From the NCBI RefSeq assembly GCF_024753145.1, contig NZ_JANUGU010000012.1:34559-98558 (forward strand): a stretch of DNA of 64,000 nt, in the 5' to 3' direction. Each line of letters begins with the position of its first letter. Position 1 is the first letter of the stretch. The DNA is from Massilia terrae (GTDB lineage Bacteria; Pseudomonadota; Gammaproteobacteria; Burkholderiales; Burkholderiaceae_D). A program made the position numbers and the translations under genes. Positions 18,750 through 27,508 of the stretch are shown one piece after another. The notes under the pieces were generated by a model, which had not been told where the DNA came from, did not search any database, and saw only the letters and a program-made list of their open reading frames with translations.

Positions 18750-19028
18750 ATGAATTCCCTGTCCGACAACACATTTCGCGGATTGCCCCTGACCCCGGAG
18801 CAGGTCAGGGAAGTCGAGCATTACATCCATACGCGCATCCGTTCCGGCCTGCCGTGGGACACGCCGGAGCTGGCAACGATGCTGGAGGATATGCTCCACC
18901 CGCCCGAAACGCTGCCAGACGACGCGACCGGACTGCTGGCCAGCATTGCCTCAGAGAGCGCGGTGGCGGCCAATGAAGAGTCGGACCGGACCGACCTGCT
19001 CAAGTCGGAACGTGACAGCAACCACTGA
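18750..19028 (+). CDS. Small hypothetical protein (92 aa)
   Basis: Start chosen at ATG 18750 because GAGGAG (18734-18739) lies 10 bases upstream; an in-frame ATG at 18732 would have none. Residues 12-46 (LPLTPEQVREVEHYIHTRI... LEDMLHPPE) look like a short helical domain, and the C-terminus is acidic. No signal peptide or membrane segment. Not recognised. It converges on the diguanylate cyclase gene, 6 bases away. Confidence 0.65.
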   Translation: MNSLSDNTFRGLPLTPEQVREVEHYIHTRIRSGLPWDTPELATMLEDMLHPPETLPDDATGLLASIASESAVAANEESDRTDLLKSERDSNH

Positions 19029-19034
19029 GTGGGC

Positions 19035-20087
19035 TCAATGCAAGGTGCGCTGCTTGTGCGCATACATCCGGGCGTCGGCAGCCTGGATGTAATCGTGCAG
19101 GGTCATCCCATTGGTGGGATCGCACTGCACAATTCCGATACTGAGCGACACCTTGAAGCCGCGTCCATTCGCCAGATTAAACGCGTGCAGCTTGCGCTTG
19201 ATTCGTTCGACGACTATCTCCGGTTTCTCATCGCCCAGCGTAAACGCCGCGAACTCGTCGCCTCCCAGCCGAGCCACGACATCGACATTGCGAAACGACG
19301 CGCGCAAGATCGCGGCCGTGTCGCAAATCAGCTGATCGCCCGCCTTATGGCCAATCGTGTCGTTAATGCGCTTGAGTCCGTCGATGTCGACGAAAATCAC
19401 GGCGCTGACGGCGTGCTGGCGCTGCGCTACCTTGAACGCTTGCTCGGCCTCGACAAAAAAGCCCCGGCGGTTGCGCAGACCGGTCATGCCGTCCGTCAGA
19501 GACAGCTCGCGGATCTCGTGTTCGACGTCGTCGCGACGTGCAAGCTCCGCGGCATGGGCGTGCGCGCTGTCCGTCATCTGTTCCGATTGCTGCGACACTT
19601 GCTGCTCCAGCGATACGCGCGCATGGAGCTTGCCCAGGGCCGCGGCCGCAAGTTCCGCCACCGTGGTGAGCAGCCGCTGCCGCACCTTGATGTTGAGCGG
19701 GTGGCTGTCGCGGTCCCATTTCACCAGTAGTATCGTCATCGGCTGGCGTGGCGGTACGCCGGCCGCCAATATCGTTTCGGCGCGCGCCTGGGCCGCTTGC
19801 CAGCCGGCGCCATTGCCGGCGCCCTTCAGGTGGCTCAGGCCGGCCAGATACAGCGGGTTGCCGGCGTCGGACCATTGCGCGTGCCCGTCATGGTCAAAAC
19901 TGTGGACGTATTCCGTGTCGTTGGCGTGGACAACCAGCAGTGCATGGTCCATGTGCATGAGGTTGACCAAGGCCTTGCCCACCAGTTCGAGGGCGACAAA
20001 TGAATCGTTGGTCTGGAGCAGCTCACACGATAGCGTCAGGAGTGAGTGCGTCCGGGCCAGTTCGTTCGCCAAATCGTGTTTGTTCAT
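19035..20087 (-). CDS. Diguanylate cyclase with N-terminal GAF-like domain
   Basis: 350 residues from ATG 20087 (an upstream in-frame ATG at 20135 lacks support). Residues ~1-165 resemble a GAF sensor domain; a short coiled coil leads to a GGDEF domain with intact active site GGDEF (275-279) and an inhibitory I-site RNVD five residues before it. It should make cyclic di-GMP and be feedback-inhibited. No membrane segment, so cytosolic. The sensed ligand is unknown. Confidence 0.9.
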   Translation of the reverse strand: MNKHDLANELARTHSLLTLSCELLQTNDSFVALELVGKALVNLMHMDHALLVVHANDTEYVHSFDHDGHAQWSDAGNPLYLAGLSHLKGAGNGAGWQAAQARAETILAAGVPPRQPMTILLVKWDRDSHPLNIKVRQRLLTTVAELAAAALGKLHARVSLEQQVSQQSEQMTDSAHAHAAELARRDDVEHEIRELSLTDGMTGLRNRRGFFVEAEQAFKVAQRQHAVSAVIFVDIDGLKRINDTIGHKAGDQLICDTAAILRASFRNVDVVARLGGDEFAAFTLGDEKPEIVVERIKRKLHAFNLANGRGFKVSLSIGIVQCDPTNGMTLHDYIQAADARMYAHKQRTLH

Positions 20088-20238
20088 CGCTGTTGCTTCT
20101 TGAGTGTGGCCGGCGGCCGCGTTGAGCGCGTGCAAGATGAAGCGGACGCCTCGGGAGACGAGCTACGATGATGCGCTCCGGCTCCTTGCAACGCAAGCGG
20201 GTCCGGACGTAGCGGCTTGGCGTGAGTCGCACATAGGG

Positions 20239-20267
20239 TGGACAATCCGCTGATACGCTAGTATGGT
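20239..20267 (+). promoter_or_regulatory. Promoter of the 79-aa hypothetical gene
   Basis: TGGACA (20239-20244), 17 bases, TATGGT (20262-20267). Its -10 box covers the upstream ATG at 20263, which therefore cannot be the start of the downstream protein and supports the later start at 20317. Confidence 0.45.
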
Positions 20268-20316
20268 CGTAAGACGATGTTTCCCGTCGCCGGGCTGTGG
20301 AAAGGACGGTGTGCTG

Positions 20317-20556
20317 ATGCGCGAACGCCAGATGGGATTTGATGAAGAGACGGCAAAGGCGGTTGCGCGCGGCTTGAATATCCTCGCGGTTCGCGGTGCG
20401 AGCGTGGCGAAGCGCTACATGGAATTCAAGCATGTGCCGGCCGACGTCATTGCTCGCGTTGTTGCTGATCCGGCGCGCCGGCGCCGGATCAGCGCCGAGC
20501 AATCCGTGTCGGAGGCGATCACGCCGTCCAAGCCAACGCCAACGGAAGATGAATAA
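20317..20556 (+). CDS. Small hypothetical protein (79 aa)
   Basis: Start placed at ATG 20317, 10 bases after AAAGGA (20301-20306); GTG 20311 is also possible. The middle (FDEETAKAVARGLNILAVRG, VPADVIARVVADPARRR) looks like a small all-helical protein, with a Pro/Thr/Glu tail. No recognised domain. It lies between a divergent diguanylate cyclase and a convergent antiporter. Confidence 0.6.
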   Translation: MRERQMGFDEETAKAVARGLNILAVRGASVAKRYMEFKHVPADVIARVVADPARRRRISAEQSVSEAITPSKPTPTEDE

Positions 20557-20589
20557 GATTCGCGTAGACGCCCGCCGCTCGCTGCGTGT

Positions 20590-21873
20590 TTAGTGCCCGG
20601 GGTCAGCTTCCCGCGCGTACCAATTCATCACCGGGTGAACGGTGATGCCGTGGATCAGAATGGATGCCGCCACCGCCACCAGCGTTAATGCCACGAACTG
20701 CTGTGCCAGCGCTCCGGACAAGCCGTGGTTCAACGCAAACATCAGGTAGTAGATCGAGCCGATGCCCCGGATACCGAACCAGCCCATCACCACGCAACGG
20801 CGGGACGGGAGCGCGCTACCCGTCATGCCAAGGAACACCGATAATGGGCGCACGGCAAAGAGACACATTGCCGTGAACCACCACAGCTCCGAAAATATCG
20901 TGATGTATCCCAGCATGGCACCGGTCAGGATGACCAGCACCAGTTCCGCCAGTTTTTCGAGTTGCTCATTGAACCCTTGTACCTCGCGTTTCATCGCGGC
21001 GCTCGCGTGATGGTGATGCACGGGTGCCGGACTTGCGGGCGGAGTGGCGGCCGCCAAATGCATGGGCTGCTCCTGGATTCGTCGCAATGCCAAGCCGGCG
21101 GTAAACACCGCGAGAAACCCGGATGTCAGGCAGAGCTGCGCGAGTCCATACGCGACCGCGACCGTACCGAGCGCGAGGAATTCGTTCAGGCCCAGCGCCT
21201 CCTGGTGCCGATTGCGCAAGAACACGACCAGCGTACCCAGCACGGCTCCCACCATCGCTCCGATCAGCATGCCGCCGATGGTTGACCACAGCAAGTCGAC
21301 GGCCCACCAGTGCCATGCCCTGGCGCCGAGATCGTGCCACCCCATCAAACCCAGGCCGAGGAGAACAAAGGGAAACGCGGAGCCATCGTTGAGCGCGCCT
21401 TCGCCTGCCAGGTTGAAGCGCGCGGGGTTGGGCGCGTGACCGGATTCGGGCTGGACACCCGAGGCCAACACGGGATCGGTCGGGGCCAATATTGCGCCCA
21501 GCAATACCGCGGTGCCAAGCGGCAGGCGCAAGCCGTACACGGCCAATGCCGTTATCAGTCCGACCGTGATGGCCATCGATACAAAGGCCAGCCGTAACGG
21601 TGCGACCCAGCGCCGGTCCAGCAGGGGCACCTCAAGCTTCAGGCCGACGGCGAATAGCGATATCAGCAGCGCCGCTTCGGCACTTAGCTCAAGCATGCCG
21701 GCGTTGTGCCAAGGATCGGGGAGGAGGAAGCCTAGCCCTGCCGGCCCGAGGACGAAGCCAAGCGCCAGGTAGATCATCGCGCCACTGAGCGGTAGCCGGG
21801 TCAGCAGCGTTCCGATCAGCATCATCGCGATCAAGGTGAGGCCGGCAAACAGCATCCAATATGACATCGACAT
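20590..21873 (-). CDS. CPA1-type cation:proton antiporter
   Basis: 427 residues with about 12 hydrophobic segments. LLGAILAPTDPVLASGVQ and GEGALNDGSAFPFVLLGL are the NhaP/NHE (CPA1) signatures with the transport Asp residues. A His-rich loop (PAPVHHHHASAAMKR, roughly residue 280-295) is unusual and could sense pH or metal. Inner membrane; exchanges Na+ or K+ for H+. It lacks the long cytosolic C-terminal domain of many NhaP proteins. Confidence 0.9.
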   Translation of the reverse strand: MSMSYWMLFAGLTLIAMMLIGTLLTRLPLSGAMIYLALGFVLGPAGLGFLLPDPWHNAGMLELSAEAALLISLFAVGLKLEVPLLDRRWVAPLRLAFVSMAITVGLITALAVYGLRLPLGTAVLLGAILAPTDPVLASGVQPESGHAPNPARFNLAGEGALNDGSAFPFVLLGLGLMGWHDLGARAWHWWAVDLLWSTIGGMLIGAMVGAVLGTLVVFLRNRHQEALGLNEFLALGTVAVAYGLAQLCLTSGFLAVFTAGLALRRIQEQPMHLAAATPPASPAPVHHHHASAAMKREVQGFNEQLEKLAELVLVILTGAMLGYITIFSELWWFTAMCLFAVRPLSVFLGMTGSALPSRRCVVMGWFGIRGIGSIYYLMFALNHGLSGALAQQFVALTLVAVAASILIHGITVHPVMNWYAREADPGH

Positions 21874-21956
21874 GAGGAGCCTTCGGGTGGCGATCCACTC
21901 CGGCAGGGGGAGCGCAGGGACCTACCCAGCCGGGCGCAGGGGCTTGCCAGCTGGCA

Positions 21957-22307
21957 TTAGGATGGCGGCCGGTGCAAGCCCGGCCAGCGCGCGGCGTAAT
22001 TGAGCGCATCAGCCAGCACATCGTAGCGGTAAGGGCCATAGATGTAGCGGCCGGCCTGGCAGACAATGCCGTGTTCGGTCATCTGCTCGCGCTCTTGTTC
22101 CGTCGGGACGGGAAAGTGCGGCCAGCACAGCGGCGCGGTGGCTGCGATGGGCAAACCCGGCCTGGCGTGCTCGAGCCGGGCATAGTTGAGCGCATCCTCA
22201 ATCCTGTCGTAACTGTACTGCCGAAAATGATAGGCGCGACCGTCAAACGGAATGCCGGCCCATGGCTCGCTGGTTGCCGGGTCTTCGCTCGGTGGCAAGC
22301 TTGACAT
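21957..22307 (-). CDS. Hypothetical protein with internal duplication (116 aa)
   Basis: Start at ATG 22307, preceded by GGGGAA. The protein contains two similar units: YHFRQYSYDRIEDALNYAR (residues 26-44) and YIYGPYRYDVLADALNYAAR (88-107), separated by a Pro-rich linker with CWPHFPVP. Each unit reads as a short beta strand pair plus helix. Cytosolic, family not recognised. The duplicated unit suggests a small binding module. Confidence 0.65.
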   Translation of the reverse strand: MSSLPPSEDPATSEPWAGIPFDGRAYHFRQYSYDRIEDALNYARLEHARPGLPIAATAPLCWPHFPVPTEQEREQMTEHGIVCQAGRYIYGPYRYDVLADALNYAARWPGLHRPPS

Positions 22308-22447
22308 GAAATGTTCCCCAAGAATCGCCGCGCGAGTGGCGCGATGTGGACGGACCAATAGAACTTGTGAATGATCCTCCGCTTAATCCAGCGTCGACGC
22401 AAGCGAACTTTCGCGGCCTTCACAAAGACACGGCCCACAAAGCGAAA

Positions 22448-22468
22448 CGCCAACCGCAAGGGCTGGCG
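22448..22468 (-). terminator. tRNA-Phe terminator
   Basis: CGCCAACC/GGCTGGCG hairpin with a 5-base loop just downstream of tRNA-Phe; on the minus strand it is followed by TTTCGCTTT. The same hairpin design follows the tRNA at 45146 and occurs alone at 42318. Confidence 0.7.
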
Positions 22469-22485
22469 CTATTACTTGGAAACTT

Positions 22486-22561
22486 TGGTGGCCCGGGGCG
22501 GAATCGAACCACCGACACAAGGATTTTCAATCCTCTGCTCTACCAACTGAGCTACCAGGCC
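22486..22561 (-). tRNA. tRNA-Phe (GAA), copy 1
   Basis: 76 nt cloverleaf with encoded CCA. The acceptor GGCCTGG/CCGGGCC has one T-G wobble, the D arm is AGCTCAGTTGGTAGAGC, the anticodon loop TTGAAAA gives GAA (Phe), and the T arm contains GGTTCGATTCC. It is identical to the copy at 45146-45221 and sits 60 bases after the kefC-like gene. Confidence 0.97.
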
Positions 22562-22571
22562 AAGACCCGGC

Positions 22572-22600
22572 ATTATAACGGGCAATCGCGCCGCCTCCAA
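22572..22600 (-). promoter_or_regulatory. tRNA-Phe promoter
   Basis: On the minus strand TTGGAG (22595-22600), 17 bases, and a perfect TATAAT (22572-22577) end 10 bases before the tRNA 5' end. Confidence 0.75.
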
Positions 22601-22620
22601 GTTCCGCGGCGTGCCGGGCC

Positions 22621-24396
22621 TCAGTCCGGGGTGTCGCCGTCGCGCAGGCGCAAGCGGTCCTGTTCGAAGGAGCGCGCCAGCTCTTCGCGCGCGGCCTGGG
22701 TGATCGAAATCATCTTGCTTTCGTCCTGGTAGAAGGGCTGGATGGCCTCCAGCGTCTCCAGGTTGTGCTTGCGGAATTTGCGGCGCGCGCGCTCCGCCTT
22801 GTCGTGCGCGACGCCCATCTGCTCCAGCGCGTGCTGGCCGATCAGCATGGCCGACTCGAAGGTCTCGCGCTCGATCAGCTCGATGCCGCGTGCGCGCAGC
22901 TCGTACACGTGGGACAGGTTGCGCGCCCGCGCGACGATCTTGAGGTGCGGGAAGTACTGCTGGGCCAGATCGGTCAGCTTGAGGCTGGCTTCCATGTCGT
23001 CGATGGCGTTGATCAGCACGCTCGCCTTGCCGGCGCCGGCGGCTTGCAGCAGGTCGAGCCGCGTGGCGTCGCCGTAGAACACGCGAAAGCCGAAGCGGCG
23101 CAGGGACTCGATCAGGTCCGGGTCGTTGTCCAGCACGGTGACCTTGATGCCGGAAGCCATCAGGATGCGGCCGGCGATCTGGCCCACGCGGCCGAAACCG
23201 GCGATGATCACGCGCGCACCTTCCGGTTCGATCGCGTCCGGCTCGCGTGGCGGCTCGCGGTTCAGGACCCCGGCGGCCCTGTCGCCGGCCGCCACCGCCA
23301 GCGGCGTCAGGGCCATCGACACTGCCACCATCAGCACCAGCAGCTGGTCCCAGCGCGTCGAGATCACGCCGACGGAGCCGGCCACGCCGAACACCACGAA
23401 GGCGAATTCGCTGCCCTGCGCCAGCACGCCAGCAAACGGCCAGCGCTGCACCGCCGGAATCGGCATCGGGCGCGCGATCACTCCAGTCACCAGCATCTTG
23501 AGCAGCATGAAGCCGGCCGCGAGCCCCAATACCAGCAAGGGCTCGTTGGCCAGCAGGCCGAGGTTGGCCGACATGCCGACGGAGGTGAAGAACAGCCCCA
23601 GCAGCAAGCCCTTGAACGGTTCCAGGTCCGCTTCCAGCGCCTTGCGGTATTCGGAACTGGCGAGCAGCACGCCGGCCAGGAAAGCCCCCAGGCCCATCGA
23701 CAGCCCGGCCAGCGTCATCAGCTGGGCGATGCCGAGCACCAGCAGCAGCGCGAAGGCGGTGAAGATTTCGCGCAGCCCGGTGCGCGCAATCAGGCGCAGA
23801 AGCGGCGGCAGCGCGTAGCGGCCGCCCACCAGCACCGCCGCTACCGCGCCGAATGCGAGCGGGGCGTTGAAGGCGGGATGGCCGGCTCCGGCCAGCATCG
23901 GCGTGACTACCAGCAGCGGGATCGCGGCCATGTCCTGGAACAGCAGGATCGCGAACGCCGCGTTGCCGGCGGGCGTGTTGTCCAGGTGCCGCTCCTGCAT
24001 GTTCTGCACCGCGATCGCGGTCGACGACAGGGCCAGCGTGACGCCGGCCACCAGCGCGCCGGCCAGCGGCAGCCCGAGCAGCCAGGCGGCGCCGGCCAGC
24101 GGCAGCCCGCAGGCCAGCAGCTGCAGTGTGCCGCCGCCGAGCACCAGGCGGCGCATCGCGAGCAGCTTTTTCGGCTGCAGTTCGAGGCCGATCAGGAACA
24201 GCATCAGCACCACGCCGATCTCGGCCACCTCGCTGGCCAGCTCGACCTTGTGAATCAGCGCCAGGCCCCACGGCCCGATGATGCAGCCGCCGATCAGGTA
24301 GCCGAGCACCGAGCCCAGCCCCAGCCGCTGGGCGAGCGGCACCAGCAGCACCGCGGTGACGAGGAAGACGATGGGCGTGAGGAGCAGTTCGGGCAT
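22621..24396 (-). CDS. KefB/KefC-like K+/H+ antiporter with RCK domain
   Basis: 591 residues. About 12 membrane segments of the CPA2 exchanger (LIGGCIIGPWGLALI, LFLIGLELQPKK, FQDMAAIPLL) are followed by a Rossmann-type TrkA-N/RCK domain (VIIAGFGRVGQIAGRIL, ~res. 395-520) that binds a nucleotide and gates transport in the family. Expected to exchange K+ for H+ under electrophile or alkaline stress. No glutathione-specific ancillary gene (kefG/kefF) is adjacent. Confidence 0.9.
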   Translation of the reverse strand: MPELLLTPIVFLVTAVLLVPLAQRLGLGSVLGYLIGGCIIGPWGLALIHKVELASEVAEIGVVLMLFLIGLELQPKKLLAMRRLVLGGGTLQLLACGLPLAGAAWLLGLPLAGALVAGVTLALSSTAIAVQNMQERHLDNTPAGNAAFAILLFQDMAAIPLLVVTPMLAGAGHPAFNAPLAFGAVAAVLVGGRYALPPLLRLIARTGLREIFTAFALLLVLGIAQLMTLAGLSMGLGAFLAGVLLASSEYRKALEADLEPFKGLLLGLFFTSVGMSANLGLLANEPLLVLGLAAGFMLLKMLVTGVIARPMPIPAVQRWPFAGVLAQGSEFAFVVFGVAGSVGVISTRWDQLLVLMVAVSMALTPLAVAAGDRAAGVLNREPPREPDAIEPEGARVIIAGFGRVGQIAGRILMASGIKVTVLDNDPDLIESLRRFGFRVFYGDATRLDLLQAAGAGKASVLINAIDDMEASLKLTDLAQQYFPHLKIVARARNLSHVYELRARGIELIERETFESAMLIGQHALEQMGVAHDKAERARRKFRKHNLETLEAIQPFYQDESKMISITQAAREELARSFEQDRLRLRDGDTPD

Positions 24397-24477
24397 GGTG
24401 TATGGATTCTGGCTTGCAAAGATTATATCGAAGCTATTACCCGAGCCGGATATCTGTTGCGCACAAATCCAGCTTCC

Positions 24478-24506
24478 TTGGCATGCTGCTCATTTTCCTT
24501 TACGAT
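24478..24506 (+). promoter_or_regulatory. Promoter of the M13 peptidase gene
   Basis: TTGGCA (24478-24483), 17 bases, TACGAT (24501-24506), in the divergent gap between the antiporter and peptidase genes; expected start of transcription ~28 bases before the ATG. Confidence 0.5.
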
Positions 24507-24540
24507 CGGCAAGCTTTAATAATTCGTTCATGGAGACAAA

Positions 24541-26598
24541 ATGAAGCGTACTTTGTGCAGCATCGCAATCGCCGGCCTGTTCATGGTCCCGGCATGGGCA
24601 GCGGAACCGGCGGCCGACACCGCCGTGGCCAGCGTGGCCGCGACCCAGCGCGCCGGCGTCGACGTCGCCGCCTTCGACACCGCGGTGCGCCCGCAGGACG
24701 ACTTCTTCCGCTACACCCAGGGCAAGTGGCTGCACGACGTCGAGATCCCGGCCGACCGTTCGAGCTGGGGCGCCTTCAACATCGCCTCCGACAAGGTGGA
24801 GCAGCAGATCCGCACCCTGATCGAACAGGCCGCGCACGACAAGGGCGCCAAGGCCGGCTCGGAAGCCCAGAAGATGGGCGACTTCTACAACAGCTACATC
24901 GACCAGAAGCAGCGTGACGCGCTCGGCATCAAGCCGCTCAAGGGCCAGCTGGACGCGATCGCCGCGCTGCGCGACAAGAAGGACCTGGCGAAGCTGTTCG
25001 CGCGCATGAGCAGCACCGGCGCCGGCGCCCCGATCTCGCTGTCGGTGGGCCAGGACGCGAAGAACTCCACCAGCTACCTGACCGAGATCCGCCAGGGCGG
25101 CCTGGGCATGCCCGACCGCGACTACTACCTGTCGCAGGACGCGCGCCTGGCCGACACCCGCGCCAAATACCAGGCCCACATCGAGAAGATGCTGGCGCTG
25201 GCCGGCCACCAGGACGCCGCCGGCGAAGCGGCCCGCATCCTGGCGCTGGAAACCGAGATCGCGCGCGTGCAGTGGAGCCGTGTCGAGAACCGCGATCCGG
25301 TCAAGACCTACAACAAGACTCCGGTCGCGCAGCTGAAGAAGCTGATGCCGGGCTTTGACTGGAATGGCTACCTGAAGGCGTCCGGCGTGGCCAAGGCCAC
25401 CGAGGTCGATGTCAACCAGCCGAGCTACCTGGCCAACCTCGACGCCGTGATCGATCGCACCCCGCTGACCGACTGGAAGTCCTACTTCGAATTCCGCCTG
25501 GTCTCGTCCTACGCCCCTTACCTGTCGCAGCCCTTCGTCGACGAGAGCTTCGCCTTCCGCGGCGCGGTGCTGTCCGGGACCAAGGTCAACCGCGCGCTGG
25601 AGCAGCTGGCGATCGCCGAGATCAACCGCGACCTCGGCTTCGTGGTCGGCAAGGCCTATGTGACGGCCCACTTCCCGGCCGAGCGCAAGCAGGAGGTCGA
25701 AGCGATGGTCGCCAACTTCAAGCTCGCCTTCCACGAGCGCATCGACACGCTGGACTGGATGTCGACCGAGACCAAGCAGGCGGCCCACGCCAAGCTGGAC
25801 AAGATCAAGGTCAAGATCGGCTACCCGGACAAATGGCGCGACTATTCGAAGCTGGTGGTCAAGCCGGGCGACCTGGTCGGCAACGTGGCGCGCTCGCGCG
25901 AATTCGCGCGCCAGGAAAACGTGGAAAAGCTGGGCAAGCCGGTCGACCGCAACGAATGGCACATGACGCCGCAAACCGTGAACGCCTACTACAGCCCGTC
26001 GATGAACGAGGTGGTGTTCCCGGCCGCGCGCCTGCAGTATCCGCTGTATGACACCGACGCCGAACCGGCCATCAATTACGGCGCGGTCGGCATCTCGATC
26101 GGCCACGAGATGAGCCACGCCTTCGACGACCAGGGCTCGCAGTACGACGGCGACGGCAACCTGCGCAACTGGTGGACTGCGGAAGACCGCGAGAAGTTTG
26201 CCGCGCGCGGCAAGCTGCTGGCGGCGCAGTACAGCGGCTACAGCCCGGTGGCCGGCTACCACGTCAACGGCGAGCTGACCCTGGGCGAGAACATCGCCGA
26301 CAATGCCGGCGCCATCATCGCCAGCCGCGCCTACCAGATTTCGCTGAAGGGCAAGCCGGCGCCCGTGATCGACGGCTTCACCGCCGAGCAGCGCATCTTC
26401 ATGGGCCTGGCCCAGGCGCGGCGCGGCAAGGCGCGCGATGCGGCGCTGATCGCGCAGGTGAAGTCCGACCCGCACTCGCCGTCCGAATACCGGGTCAACG
26501 GCGCGCTGGTCAACCATCCGGGCTTCTACGAGGCGTTCGGCGTCAAGCAGGGCGACAAGATGTACCTGCCGCCCGAGCAGCGCGTGATTTTCTGGTAA
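24541..26598 (+). CDS. M13-family zinc metallopeptidase (neprilysin/PepO-like), exported
   Basis: 685 residues with signal peptide (MKRTLCSIAIAGLFMVPAWA). The zinc site is intact: HEMSH (H522, H526) and GENIADNAG with third ligand E583 and D587. NAYYSPSMNEVVFPAARLQ and RVNGALVNHPGFYEAF are also family-typical. The mature enzyme should act on peptides in the periplasm. GGAGA lies 5 bases before the start. The C-terminus ends RVIFW, shorter than the CRVW ending of many members. Confidence 0.95.
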   Translation: MKRTLCSIAIAGLFMVPAWAAEPAADTAVASVAATQRAGVDVAAFDTAVRPQDDFFRYTQGKWLHDVEIPADRSSWGAFNIASDKVEQQIRTLIEQAAHDKGAKAGSEAQKMGDFYNSYIDQKQRDALGIKPLKGQLDAIAALRDKKDLAKLFARMSSTGAGAPISLSVGQDAKNSTSYLTEIRQGGLGMPDRDYYLSQDARLADTRAKYQAHIEKMLALAGHQDAAGEAARILALETEIARVQWSRVENRDPVKTYNKTPVAQLKKLMPGFDWNGYLKASGVAKATEVDVNQPSYLANLDAVIDRTPLTDWKSYFEFRLVSSYAPYLSQPFVDESFAFRGAVLSGTKVNRALEQLAIAEINRDLGFVVGKAYVTAHFPAERKQEVEAMVANFKLAFHERIDTLDWMSTETKQAAHAKLDKIKVKIGYPDKWRDYSKLVVKPGDLVGNVARSREFARQENVEKLGKPVDRNEWHMTPQTVNAYYSPSMNEVVFPAARLQYPLYDTDAEPAINYGAVGISIGHEMSHAFDDQGSQYDGDGNLRNWWTAEDREKFAARGKLLAAQYSGYSPVAGYHVNGELTLGENIADNAGAIIASRAYQISLKGKPAPVIDGFTAEQRIFMGLAQARRGKARDAALIAQVKSDPHSPSEYRVNGALVNHPGFYEAFGVKQGDKMYLPPEQRVIFW

Positions 26599-26684
26599 GA
26601 GCAGTAGCGCGCACCCGCGGCGGGCGGGTGCGCGCCGTGGATTGATGGGGAAGCACACGGCACAGTCTCCATATCATGGCCATC

Positions 26685-26906
26685 ATGCGATCCAAACCGA
26701 AGACCCTGCGGGCGAAGCTGCTGCTGCTGGCGATCCTGCCGGCCACCGTGGCGCATTTCATCGATAAGGTCCAGCGCTACCGGCAGGCGTACAAGGCCGA
26801 GATCGCGCGCCACGAGGCGACGCTGGTGGAAAACGCCAGTCACCTGCTGGCGATGTCGACGGACCTGGCGCGCGTCGCGCTGGACGGCCCGGGCGGAAAG
26901 GTCTAG
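26685..26906 (+). CDS. Small hypothetical membrane-associated protein
   Basis: 73 residues from ATG 26685 (ATG 26676 is in frame). A basic start (MRSKPKTLRAK) and hydrophobic LLLLAILPATVAHF suggest an N-terminal anchor, followed by a helix (QRYRQAYKAEIARHEATLVENASHL). No good ribosome site. Its TAG and that of the opposing gene share the palindrome CTAG. Not recognised. Confidence 0.45.
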   Translation: MRSKPKTLRAKLLLLAILPATVAHFIDKVQRYRQAYKAEIARHEATLVENASHLLAMSTDLARVALDGPGGKV

Positions 26907-27472
26907 TGCCCGCGCCGCTCGATGGAGCCGGCGCCCTTGGCCAGCGCCATGATCAGCGTGACCAGCCCGGCCAGCCCCAGCATGCTGACAAGCTGCAGCA
27001 GCGGCATGCCCGGCGTCGCTTGCGGCGGCAGGATCAGGCCCGCGCGTTCGAGGCCGAACAGCAGCACCATGGTCCCGGTGACAATCGCCGCCCACACCAG
27101 TCCCGGACGGAAGCCGCCGATCAGCATCGCCACGGCCGGGCACAGCACGAACCACGCGGTGGTCGGCGCGGCCACCCCGCCCAGGTGCACTGCCATCCAC
27201 ACCTTCAGCAGGAACAGCGCGCCGACGAACAGGTCGCGCGCCACCGCCAGCGGCACCCCGGCATTGAGGGTGAACGGGGTCACCATCATGACGATGCCTG
27301 CGGTAAGCACCACCATGCCGACCGCGTCGTAGCCGAGCAGGTGGTACATGAGCACCAGCAGCGGGATGCTGGCGGCGGTGACGGCGGCGAGGATGGACAG
27401 GTGGCGCGCCGCCTGCCATTGGCCGCGGTCGACGCGCAGCAGGTCGGGCAGGATCCGGTCAATGATCGGCAT
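26903..27472 (-). CDS. Stand-alone membrane sensor-like protein, homologous to the N-terminus of the 32736 GGDEF/EAL protein
   Basis: 189 residues, about six hydrophobic segments, no soluble domain. Residues ~38-130 align with residues ~50-142 of the GGDEF-GGDEF-EAL protein encoded 5 kb away: shared YxLLG, PFxLxxxxxxAxAR, LGGVxAPTxxW and PxVAMxxGG. This is a MASE-like integral membrane module without an output domain. It is the last gene of the ligase/synthase operon (36 bases after the carrier-protein end). It could bind the product, export it, or modulate its larger paralogue; none of these is shown. Confidence 0.8.
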   Translation of the reverse strand: MPIIDRILPDLLRVDRGQWQAARHLSILAAVTAASIPLLVLMYHLLGYDAVGMVVLTAGIVMMVTPFTLNAGVPLAVARDLFVGALFLLKVWMAVHLGGVAAPTTAWFVLCPAVAMLIGGFRPGLVWAAIVTGTMVLLFGLERAGLILPPQATPGMPLLQLVSMLGLAGLVTLIMALAKGAGSIERRGH

Positions 27473-27508
27473 GATGGTCGGTGGCAGTCAGGTGGGAAAG
27501 CGGCCGGC

